Shown one piece after another: positions 49,451-59,422 of a DNA stretch of 64,000 nt (position 1 is its first letter; every line of letters starts with the position of its first letter). The notes under the pieces are model-generated. The model saw nothing but the letters and a program-made list of their open reading frames with translations. It did no database searches and was not told where the DNA came from. Location: the NCBI GenBank assembly GCA_964019055.1, contig OZ025207.1:17176230-17240229 (forward strand), written 5' to 3'. A program made the translations under genes and the position numbers. Origin of the DNA: Anthopleura xanthogrammica. Lineage: Eukaryota > Cnidaria > Anthozoa > Actiniaria > Actiniidae.

Positions 49451-51904
49451 TCACAGCTCGTTATGAAATGTTTTAATCTTGAGTTCCATTCCATAGATCT
49501 CCTTATACCTCTTTTTAAACAACTCCAGTTTGTCATCAGGAATGAACGCTTCAATAATTCCATCTCGTTGCTTTTTGAATTCACCTGCCCTCATCGCATA
49601 GTTGTAAAAATCAGCTGTCCTATTGATTCCTTCTTCAAGAGAGTACGTTTTCCAATTAAGCAATTTTTCAGCCTTGGTGACATTGACAGGCCCGCGTTTA
49701 ACCGATGGGAAGTAAGTATGAGCTTTGTCTACGGTAGTTTCATCAAATTTGACGTTAGGAACTCCGACGTGCTGCCCCAATAGAGTAATAAATTCCTTCA
49801 GCGTTGCAGTCTTCTTGAAGGCCAAGTTGTAGGCTTGATTGAAGACGTCAATTTGAAGGTCGTTCAGGCTGAGCAACAGCATCGCCAGATTCTCTGACAT
49901 CACGAAACTTAGTTGCTGGTTCTGTAACCTTGGAGGGTAGAAGATTGGTCGGTCGATTACATCCTGGAACTTTACCCACAGAAAATAAATCCAGAAGCGG
50001 TCGGTATTGTCACGTGGTCCTATTACGTCAGGTATCCTCAGGGATATGTAGTTAAATCGGTGCTCGTTGTGTTCTTTCCGAAGCACTTCTTCACATGCTA
50101 GCTTTGAGTCGCCATAGTGATCATATCCTGCGCTTCCTTTCAGTTGTTCGTGGTTTTCAAGGCGTATTGCATCTGATTCTTTGCTAGGACCACCATGGTT
50201 TGATGGTTTGCAGACTTCGTATACTGAATCTGAGCTGATAAATACATAACGACCAACACGCATGCGTAATAACTCTAGGACATCCTAAAAAAAGAGAACA
50301 ATTTTGAATTACTTGGCTAAGAATTTGGTTTTCTAAGTGTGAACAAAGCTCTTCAAGCGCTTTTCCTTCCTTCAGTTTTCAACCTCCTCCTCTTAGTAAA
50401 CCCGTGAAACCCTCGTTCACAAGCTACTTCCTAAAGTCCAAAGAAAGAACGGTTATAGATCTCACACAGGGGCGTAGCCACGATTTTGCCTTGGTCGGGG
50501 GGGGGGGGGGGGGGGGGCTATTTCAAATGGCCAATCAAAAAAAAAAGGGAATATTATATTTTTAAATGACTTACATATATTCAATCCTGGTTTAAAAACA
50601 TTTCAGAAAATGCATTCTTTGTTGGGATTTCATTGAATATTCAGTGCGCTACGCGAACTATAATCAAACCAAAATTTGTATTGTGTTAGCTGATAACTTA
50701 AGGGCTGCAAGTGCTGAACAGTGGAAAGCCATTATGTTACGACATATCTAGCTGCAAAACCTAGAATTTACTAGATAGTGCTCTACTTTCGAACCCACAC
50801 GATAACAATAACAACAACAAAAGCTTAAAAAGGATACAAAATACAAATAAACAAACAAACAAACAAACAAACAAACAAACAAACAAACAAACAAACGAAG
50901 GAACGAACGAATGAATGAATGGATCAATCAATTAATCAATGAAAGAATGAATGAATGAATGAATAAATAATTAAAAATAAATAAATGAATATATAAACAA
51001 ATGAACGAATGAATGAAAACCAGCATGAAAACGCAGACATTTCCTCCATACCCAGTCACGTATCCTTTGCAGTGTCAAAGGGATGTGCATGTCGTGACAG
51101 CCATTAACAGCTGGAGTTAATTTTGTTACATTACCGTATCATGACCCATATTATTCAGATGATTAATATTTTTCCATAATAATTTTCTTATAAATTCTAA
51201 CAATTGTTTTTGATAATTTTCAAGACTTTAATTAATGAAATTCAAGATGCCTCAGTTTTGATGAACTGCACTAAAGTTGATCTGACAAAGGGGATTGTTG
51301 TCTGACGATGATCAAAGGTCATCCAACACAAACCTAGGATGTCGGTGTTCGAGATGTCACGCAAAAAATAAAAATAACATTAACTAATAAGAGGGTTTAC
51401 GGTAATAATGCACATTATCTCCAAGGTAATTTCTTTACCATAACCATATTCTGTGGGATAGAATTTCAAGTAATTATAGTAACCGTAAGATTTAAATGCC
51501 GTTCCCCAACCTAAAGGACACAATGGAAACCTATGAAAATATATACATAAATCTGTTCCTACCTGAAGGTGGTTTGGAATGTATGAACTAAAGTCATAAA
51601 CAACGTCAAAGTAGTCTTTATCCTCTATAACTTCAATCAATTCACTGCACGATTTGATTGAGTATCTGTCACACCGAACGTGTTTCACGTATGGCTTGAT
51701 ACGAATCTCAGAATCCCAGTACCAGTTGCCGCGGTTCACTATGGTTACATCGGACTTACGTAAACGTAGGAGAGTCACTAGTTCTGAGCCAATAAATCCA
51801 TTGCCTCCGAATACCAGATACTTGTTAGTGTGTTGAGCACTAGAATAGGACAGATATTGGCTTAGTAGTAAAACAAATACCGTGGCTGTAGTGATCGCCT
51901 GCAT
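49451..51904 (-). CDS. ER-lumenal NAD-dependent epimerase/dehydratase-like protein
   Basis: Two exons, 51563-51904 and 49451-50284, join in phase 0 to 391 residues. The N-terminus is a signal peptide (TATVFVLLLSQYLSYSSAQ). A Rossmann nucleotide-binding motif follows (YLVFGGNGFIGSELV, GxxGxxG form), then FISSDSVYE and the short-chain dehydrogenase pair in YGDSK (Tyr-x-x-x-Lys), then RIPDVIGPRDN, typical of extended SDRs. The C-terminus is HNEL, which fits the KDEL-type retrieval pattern [KRHQSA][DENQ]EL. NVT and NRT glycosylation sites fit a lumenal location. The substrate is unknown; relatives act on nucleotide sugars. The ATG is preceded by CTTTGTCTTAG, so an untranslated 5' exon is likely. 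Length is usual for extended SDRs plus the leader. Confidence 0.85.
50471..50520. mobile_element. Transposon end fragment with poly-G run
   Basis: 'ggggcgtagccacgatttt' followed by a long G run resembles one terminus of a widespread animal DNA-transposon or MITE type. The other end is not found, so it is probably truncated. It is intronic to the epimerase-like gene. Confidence 0.4.
50845..51025. repeat. (CAAA)n and (GAAT)n microsatellite in an intron
   Basis: A clean 'caaacaaacaaa' run (50848-50895) changes to degenerate 'gaatgaatgaat' repeats. It lies within the intron of the epimerase-like gene. Confidence 0.9.
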
Positions 51905-52682
51905 CTTGGTGACCTAAGACAAAGGGCTATTGTACGAGTAACGCGGGTTACCTGTGGTTGAAATATGCTAGGCCACGTGAGGGCCAAAATGGGAGTTTGG
52001 ATTTGCTTTCCTTTGCCGATTTGGAAAATAGGATTTGACGCACTGGTAATGGATTTCGGTCTCTTGGAATGAAAAATAGAGATGCCAAATGGCGGACTCG
52101 AAATCATTTTCCCCGATTTTAAGAGACATAAAGTAAATTTTTCGGTATTAAAACTGAAAGGTTTATTCTTGTGGTTCGACCTTTTTTTGGACCGTGATTC
52201 GTGAAAAAAAAGATCGTGATTCAGAATTCAGCCCCCTCCCCCCGCCCCCCCCCCCCCTTCCACCCACCCGTGATGCGTGGTCTGCTAATTTTGAAGACCC
52301 TGCCGGATTGGGACTTTGCATTGGTTTTCGTGAAATTCGTAATACACCCAGAATATCCTTATATCAACTGAGGTTTTTCATTAATCGTATTTCGTGATTC
52401 GTGAGTTTATAAAAACAATTGTTCGTGATTCATGATCGATACCCCTTCCTCCCCCGTGTCGCCCTACTGGAAGATCTGTCAGTATTAAATACAGTATATG
52501 TTTGTGTAAAGACGAAAAGATAAAGTTGAATATCAGTTTTGAAGGATACGTTCAGTGTTTGTTTCTCATTGACTGGTTACATGGTAATGAGTTAACAACA
52601 GCCTTAATTAATGAAAGCTGATAAATAAAGACTATTTAACAATTAGTCCTCGTGTCCGAATGGTCTACGAGTCAATAGCCCA
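51905..52682. other. Gene-free stretch with CGTGATTC repeats
   Basis: Upstream of the epimerase-like gene. 52183-52440 contains several 'ttcgtgattcgtga'-like boxes and C-rich tracts, probably a decayed element. No gene is supported. Confidence 0.45.
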
Positions 52683-52683
52683 T

Positions 52684-52931
52684 GAGGCCGAAGGCCGAAT
52701 GGGCTATTGACTCGTAGGCCATGTAACTAATGAGGGCGAGAGGTCTAATTGTTTTAGTAAAAACCTACTATTCGGTCCAATAAAATGATGCAAAAAGTTT
52801 TGGATTTTGCTTTAAATATATATTTTTTGGTTTTCAACCGGCGCTTTTCGCTACTAGAGGTTTTTACTAAAACAATTAGACCTCTCGCCCTCATGGCCTA
52901 CGAGTCAATAGCCCATTCGGCCTTCGGCCTC
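52684..52931. mobile_element. Foldback element with palindromic tips
   Basis: The left arm (52684-52765) and right arm (52858-52931) are inverted copies through 'ggctattgactcgtaggcc', 'tgagggcgagaggtctaatt' and 'gttttagtaaaaacct'. The outer tip 'gaggccgaaggccgaatggg' is itself palindromic. A further partial copy precedes it at 52641-52682. No ORF. Confidence 0.85.
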
Positions 52932-53455
52932 ATTTTTAAGTATTGTATTGTATTGTAATGAAAATAAAAACTTTACCCGACCTTCTAAACATTTGTTGAA
53001 AGTAAAACAAAACTGATAACTAATTTGGCTCGATCGAATTTTAGCAAAAAATAAATAAAAATAAATAATAAAATAATAATAATAAGGTAGTGTTATTATG
53101 AGCATTGTCTTAATCTTTAAACTGCGTTGCCATTTTAGTGGCTTCTACTGCCAATCACCGAGTTAATTTATTCATCGCACAAGGCTCCGAGCAAGTTGCC
53201 TTGACTATTAAAAGCGGAACAATTTCTTAGTGGTTTTTACAGTAGGTTTTTACACAGAATTTTTTTGAGAGAAATCTTAGACTGAATTGAAGATTTTAGA
53301 GGATTAAAATCTTTAATTCACTCCAAAATCTCCCTCAAAAATGTAATTTTTTCTAGTTTCTGAGTTTTTTGATTGACGACCGTCGAAATCCTAGTCAGTG
53401 CAAACGAAACATTATACTTCGGGGGTCCCACTTCAACGATAATGGGTGTAAAAGT

Positions 53456-54252
53456 ACTTCAAGTGGGAATCCCAGATCCCCGAGTTGGAGTCCGAGTTAG
53501 AGTTAGAGTAGAGTTAGAGTCGAGTTAGTGTCCGAGTTAGAATGACAAGTTTTACCAATAAATCACTAAATCACCAAATATTAACTAATAAGCCACATGG
53601 GTTCATTCTTTGCCGCTTAACTTCGCACGATGTCTTCAAGCGACGAAGAATGCAGAGTTAAATATAATTGGTATTAAATATTGAGCGACATTTTAGAAGA
53701 AAAGTTTTTATTTTTGTTTTTGTTCCATCCAATAGCAGACGGCTGTATATATAGTCAATCTCAACAAGGTTGTCCAGATGAAAAGAATACAATAATTAAG
53801 TCTCGCGTTACATTATGTATTATATTTCGATTTGCAATACACATCATTGTCAAAACTGAATGTAAAGATACCGTGTATTTTGAATTTCAAATTGAAATTC
53901 CGCGTGAAACCTTGCGTTTTTCTACTTTTTTCTACTTTGTTTTTTTTGACTAACCGGTAGGACAATGGAGTCCAAAAAATCCGCTCATGGCTTCCCGTTC
54001 TTGTATAGTCGGTAGTCAGCTGACAAATTTATAATGCCAACCTTTTCACAATAACTATATCAATAAGTTGCAAAGTTTTACCTTGGAGTCTAAAGATTTA
54101 TTGGTAAAACGTTATCATAAAGTACCTTTGAAACCGGAGATATAATTTTCTAACTCGGATTCTGACTCGAGTCTAACTCGGGGTCTAACTCGAGTCTAAC
54201 TCTAACTCGGACTCGGACTCCAACTCGGGGTTTTGTTACTCCCACTTCAAGT
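53456..54252. mobile_element. Foldback element with GAGTTAG-repeat arms, about 800 bp
   Basis: The ends ACTTCAAGTGGGA (53456) and TCCCACTTCAAGT (ending 54252) are inverted, followed inward by 'ccccgagttgg' / 'ccaactcgggg'. Variable arrays of 'gagttag' / 'ctaactc' come next, then 'acaagttttaccaataaatc' (53545) against its near inverse at 54095. The AT-rich interior holds a 90-codon frame with no recognisable domain. Confidence 0.85.
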
Positions 54253-54925
54253 AGAGTTAGAAAGTTCAAATGTTGTATTCAAAAATACAAGTAAAACTGT
54301 TAACTCTCAGTTTTGTAACGTTAACATTTAAAACGACGTCTGAACCAGTTTTGATTGGTTGCTGAAGACGCAAAGTCACGTGAACGAATTTAACCAATCA
54401 TCTTGCAGCCTTAATCAGGTCAGACGCACTTCGTTCGTTACAATAAAGTTACCAAGATGGCGCCTGCAACGTTGTATAGCGTTGTGTATGCTCGAACTTT
54501 TATTCAAAAAAATTGAAGCTACTTGTATATATGCCGTTTTCCTTCCACATCATCAGGTCAAGGAGGTTCCAAGGACACAATTTATGGTAAAACATTGAAA
54601 TGTTTAGTTCTAAAATTAGCTTTTTGTTAGTAAGATCATGGGTCATTAACTTTCGCCATCTGTTATAGCAGGGTCAAGCAGGCTTCGTAACAGATCTTGC
54701 ATTTATACCAAAAGTTTTTTATCCTTTGTTCTTAAATTGTATTATTATATTGACCTCTGATCCTATCTCCAGGAATACCAGCAATCATCCCTGTTTTGTT
54801 TACTTTATCACGAACTATATCTTGTGGTTAGAGTCCCTGTAATTTCTGATTTGACCAAAGAACATTCCTGGAATATTTGTAGGTGCCCACGATTTTTTAA
54901 TATAATATTAGCTAATAGACCCATT

Positions 54926-55039
54926 GCAGCATGTCAAAATGGAGCGCATTTTGGAGGGCAAAACAATAGGTTCGAATTTTCAAGAGTTTGAAATTCTTTT
55001 GTTTTGCCCTCCAAATTCATTTGCATTCCTGCGTGCTGC
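54926..55039. repeat. Hairpin MITE with GGAGGGCAAAACAA arms
   Basis: 'gcagcatgtcaaaatgga' and 'ttttggagggcaaaacaa' on the left pair with 'ttgttttgccctccaaa' and 'gtgctgc' on the right. Related short copies are at 55591-55647 and 48973-49036. Confidence 0.75.
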
Positions 55040-55590
55040 AAGTAGTTTATTATATATTCACAAGGTGGTCAGCCAACTACATGTGCTGATTACTGCCACA
55101 AGCCTTAAGAAACCCCAGAAAGTACCCTCCAATCAACTGAAAATTTTTCCAGGGTCCTTGAACTTGAAATATTTTCAAGTCTAAGGTCATTGGAATAAGG
55201 TTTCAGTTGATGACACTTAAAACCCCAGTGGGTTTAGCTTGCGGGGTGGTGGGGGGGGGGGGGGGGGTTGCTTTACACTCCCACTTTTTTCTTTATGCAT
55301 ACTTCATATATTTTCTATTCCTAACCCCCTCCACATTTTCCCTTTGATTTGCATATACTAGCCTCTCATTTTTTTAAATGTGCCCTATGGTCCCTGGCTT
55401 AATTAGCTACACTTTTGAGATCAGAAAACAAAAGAAGAAATTATAATAGCAAAACAATACGATTTGAGGCTAGGCCCGCATACACCTTGGGTTTTAAGAG
55501 TCGCCAATTGGCCTAGGAATACAATACTTTGATATTCTTTCTAAAGTTTTGTACTTTAGAAATCAATACCCCCTCTGCACCACATTGTAG

Positions 55591-55647
55591 TGCAGCTCAA
55601 ATGAAAAGGTAAAACAATAGGTTCCAATTTTCAGTAATTGAGCTGCA
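55591..55647. repeat. Short hairpin of the same family
   Basis: 'tgcagctcaa' and 'ttgagctgca' are exact inverted ends 57 bp apart. The interior 'aaaacaataggtt' matches 54968-54980. Confidence 0.65.
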
Positions 55648-56694
55648 ATGGTGCTAATGGGTGGCTGATGATTAGTAGGTAAAGTGGAGGAGGAGGACAT
55701 AGCTTGGAAAATATAGTTAACATTAGTTAACATCACGCACTTTGTGAAAACAGATAACCTGTTGCAGAGAGAGTGTAATTTTATATACCCTGTGCCAGAG
55801 TAAAAACCCTGAAATAATACCCCTGTTTGGCAGCACAGCCAGCACATACTTGTATAGCAAATATAGGGGAGTAACCCCGGGATTTGGGTTTAGTACCCCA
55901 TGTTGTTCCATGTTCCATATGTTTTAATGTCAATTATAGAAATGGACTAATCATCATGCATGTTTATATTTTGATATTTAAATTGTTTATGAAATTTTAC
56001 ATTTTACCTTATTAGCATAAATAGAATGTTAAGGAACATAGAATTTCAACTGCTATATGTCAAATGCTAAAGAGGTAGAAATATTAACTCTTGAGAAGTT
56101 ATCAGAATTTACGATTGTCAAAAACACTGGAAAAACACCAGAACGAGGTTAGCCATGCAGTCCTTATAATTAGTTGACTGCATGATCACATACAAATCTT
56201 TGTATTTTTGATTCCAAATAACTTCACTGGAATTCAATTTACAGCAATAAAACTTTTCAATAATGCATATTTCTGCTTGCTCTTTCTGGTGGTGGTGCTC
56301 ATTTTTAAAGATTAGTTTTTATTTCTGAAAGTCAATAGCTGCCATTATTGCATTCGGCATATAAATTGGATAATATTGGTTTTGATAGCTTAACTGACCA
56401 GAGTCAGAGATCAGAGTAAGCTCTGGAGACTGAGCAAAATTCTCCAGCTTCATTTATCATTGCTAGCCTGGTATTAATTTGTAAAATTTTCTATTGGTTT
56501 AAATGAAAATTAAATATTAACCCTGATCTCTGGCTAATGCATGATCTTCTATTAATTTATTTTAAAACTTAATGAAAACCCTGACTGACCATTTAGTTCA
56601 CAGGGAGTCTTACTTTTACTGTATACATAAATTATCTGGACTTAGGCTCCCCTTTATTTAAAAACTCTTGGCAAGCACATGCATAGTACTTGTT

Positions 56695-56905
56695 ATAGGT
56701 CTTTCTTAATATTTATGCATGAAGTCCTTAGCTTCAAGTTCAGGCAACACACAAATGTATGACCACATTTAATGTATTTCCATACTTTCATGCATGGGCT
56801 TTTCTATGAGAAGCTGGCTGGTTTAACCAAATATTTCACAAGGGAAGGAGTCTAAAGGCTTGTTTGGCAGAAAAATCCCCATGCATGTGAATACATTAAA
56901 CGTGG
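56695..56905. repeat. Second copy of the 49061-49275 repeat
   Basis: Shares 'ctttcttaatatttatgcat' and 'tatgaccacatttaatgtat' with the earlier copy, in the same orientation. An inverted 'tgaatacattaaacgtggtcat' follows, so the copy carries its own inverted partner. Confidence 0.7.
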
Positions 56906-57806
56906 TCATAGTTTGCATGTTAATTGTGGTCATTGGGAAGAGGGTTTTTCTCTAACTCTCCAGTTTTCTTCCCTCCACAAAAATAAACTTTAATTAAAAT
57001 TCTAATTCAATAATGGATGAATGAGGGCCACAGGTTTGTTAGCCACTGGCTATTAAGTGCTACCCTTGTAAAACAAAGACGTTTTTTTAAGATTAAGGTC
57101 TATACAAGGTACGGTGTAGCTATTAGTCTGGAATAATAGACAACACCATTAATGACGTTACAGATAAAATAAAGGTGCTTTATACTGATCCTATGATTAA
57201 AGCTCCATTAATGTTAAAAGTTGAAAAATTAATCTAGTAATGAGATTGGCATGGGGTGATTTGGAAGGGCGCTAACCATTTTATCCAGTAACAATTATGG
57301 AAGGGGGGGCATTGAAAATATATCTTCAAATATGATAATCAGGGATTTCTGTAAAATTTCAAGCAGGTGAATGCTTTACTTAATTTTGGCAACTGTATCA
57401 GTGAGGGAGGGGTAGTACAACTGTGATGGCTTAAATGATACGGAAAGTGGATGCTCAGACGTTTGCCAGTTTCTGGCTTCTAATGAAATCCCTGGATAAT
57501 AAGTCTACTGAAAATTTGTAGTTAATGAGGAAAGGTTCACTAAAAAATGTTATGTCATAATTGGGAGGGGGGTGGGGTGAGAACAACACCAAAAATGTTA
57601 TTGCAAAATGTAAATGTATTTTTTTTCTATTCTGGAAACAATACTTGCTTATTATCATACATTTTCTGTTTTTTTGTTTTGTTATGGTATCATTGTTGCA
57701 GTATCAAAGTATCATTCTGGAAGAAATAAACTGTGCAACCAAAAGCATTAAGGAAAAGCACTTGGAGAACTAGAAATAGGTAAGAGTAGTGGAAGCTGTA
57801 CATTCT

Positions 57807-57892
57807 GTTCTCGTTCCCTACCCTTCTCTATCAGCTTTCTAACTAAAATTCGATTTTTTTTACTAAGCTGAGAAGGGTATGGATATGAGAAC
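57807..57892. repeat. 86-bp stem-loop
   Basis: The left arm GTTCTCGTTCCCTACCCTTC (57807 on) pairs with the right arm ending GGTATGGATATGAGAAC (57892), with a 3-nt bulge and a loop of about 27 nt. It has the size of a microRNA precursor, but MITE hairpins are common here. Confidence 0.55.
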
Positions 57893-58827
57893 GTGTAAAT
57901 TCTTATTGGTTTGTGAAGTGTCATCTAACTACAAATGAAAAGTGACATCAATATTTCATGTTAAACTAAAATTTTTTTTTTTTGATTCTTCAGTAAATAT
58001 AAATGTCAAAATGCTGAAGGATAAAACCTTAATTATTAGATAATTATTGAAAGGTGTCAAAAAGGGATGAAATGTGATTAATTTCCTGTTGCTAATACAG
58101 GCTTCCAGTTGTTTGATTTTTCAGCACTCTAGCTTCAGCTTAGAGTGACTTAATTAATTTTGCATCAAAGTTTGTCAACAGTTTGTTTAATCAGTTCCTG
58201 TTATTAGAGTTGAGCCTGCAGTCAAATATTCTTTTTCCTTTAAAGTCATATAAGGAAGGATAATCGGTCAGCTGACAGCAGTATTCTGTCATTGAAAAGA
58301 TTTTGTATTGTGTTGTATGCATACCAGGTGTTATGAACATTCTGTATGTTTCTGTTGGGCTTCCTGTGTTGAATTCACAGGCCATATCCTTGTAACCTCC
58401 CCCCACCCCGACAAAAAAATATAGGTTTTGTTATGTTAATTATGATGCTAATGAGACTGATAAAAACAAAAACAACAACAATTATGCTCCAAAAATTTAC
58501 ACCTTTATTTAATACCCTCATTATTTCAAGTTCCCTAATTAATTCAATTGTGAATTTGAATAGTTTCCCTTTTGGTTATATTTTAACTATTTATTTAATG
58601 AATTGCAATCATTTGTGAAAGCCTGAAAAAAATTAGAGAAAAGGAGTAGATTTTGAATGGGTAGGAACGTTGTTACCAGGATCCCTGTGTTTACCATCAG
58701 AGACCCCAGAACACCCAGCCCGGAACAGCACTGTTTACAGCACTATGTCCCAAGCTTGTTCAAACTCCTATCAAACTCTATTTTTTCTAATTCTGTCCAT
58801 AAAAATAAAACAAAGCACGCAATTTTC

Positions 58828-58837
58828 TTTATTTATT
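58828..58837 (-). terminator. Polyadenylation signals of the SRCR gene
   Basis: Two overlapping AATAAA signals on the minus strand (58828-58833 and 58832-58837), about 55-60 bp after the stop codon at 58891. Confidence 0.5.
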
Positions 58838-58890
58838 TACTATAAGCTATGCTTTTTAGTTTAATTGCGGCTCATTCTTGAATCATCTGT

Positions 58891-59422
58891 TCAGCTCCTG
58901 ATTTCAACGTACAAAGGCGACTCGTTTTCTTGCTTGTTACGAGCAATCTGTAGATTAAAAATATGATAACAATTAATTTGAATATAGGATTGAGTGAGAT
59001 TTTTGATAGGACATACCCTTGTACGAGTTACCAAAGACTGATAGGCAGCTTTGTCTTTGTCTGGGGTAGTGACGTATTCGTTGCGCTCATCACGTAGTGG
59101 TGCCTGGTAGTAGCCTTCAGGGATGTCATTGACTGTACGCATGTCACCGTTATCTGTCATCTCAATTCCTAACAGAAATTAAACATTCGATTCAGATGTG
59201 TTAGTCTTTGATTTATTGGACATTATAGTCAAATATGTCAAAAATATAATTCAAAAGCCTGGCTACCTTGGCTTTTATCGGAAGCATCAATTTCCTCATT
59301 CCTTTGTTTTTTGATGAACCAAATAGAGGCACAGATGATAACAGCAATCAACATTATTATGACAATCGACATGCCTATCACTGCTCCTCCACCTCTTGAA
59401 CTGGTAAGTTTTTCAGCTCGAC
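58891..59422 (-). other. Transmembrane helix and tyrosine-rich cytoplasmic tail
   Basis: Exon 59267-59422 encodes GGGAVIGMSIVIIMLIAV and ICASIWFI, followed by the stop-transfer KKQRNEE. The two last exons give a tail with tyrosines in GYYQAPL, NEYVTTP, AAYQSL and PLYVEI. YQSL and YVEI fit the core YxxL/I, but the residue two before the tyrosine (Ala, Pro) is not the classical ITIM one. The last intron (58948-59016) is 69 bp and open in frame. Confidence 0.85.

Larger units (their letters stand above)
54253..58827. other. Gene-free region between the foldback element and the SRCR gene
   Basis: No coding exon is supported. It contains hairpin repeats (54926-55039, 55591-55647, 57807-57892), a second copy of the 49061 repeat (56695-56905) and G-rich runs (55250-55267, 57565-57580). 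A SINE-like 3' tail ('gagggtttttctctaac', near 56940-57060) is also present. Confidence 0.5.

Noticed and set aside
53681..53953. 90-codon ORF inside the foldback element
   Set aside because: Phe-rich, no transposase motif (no DDE/DDD context), low coding character.
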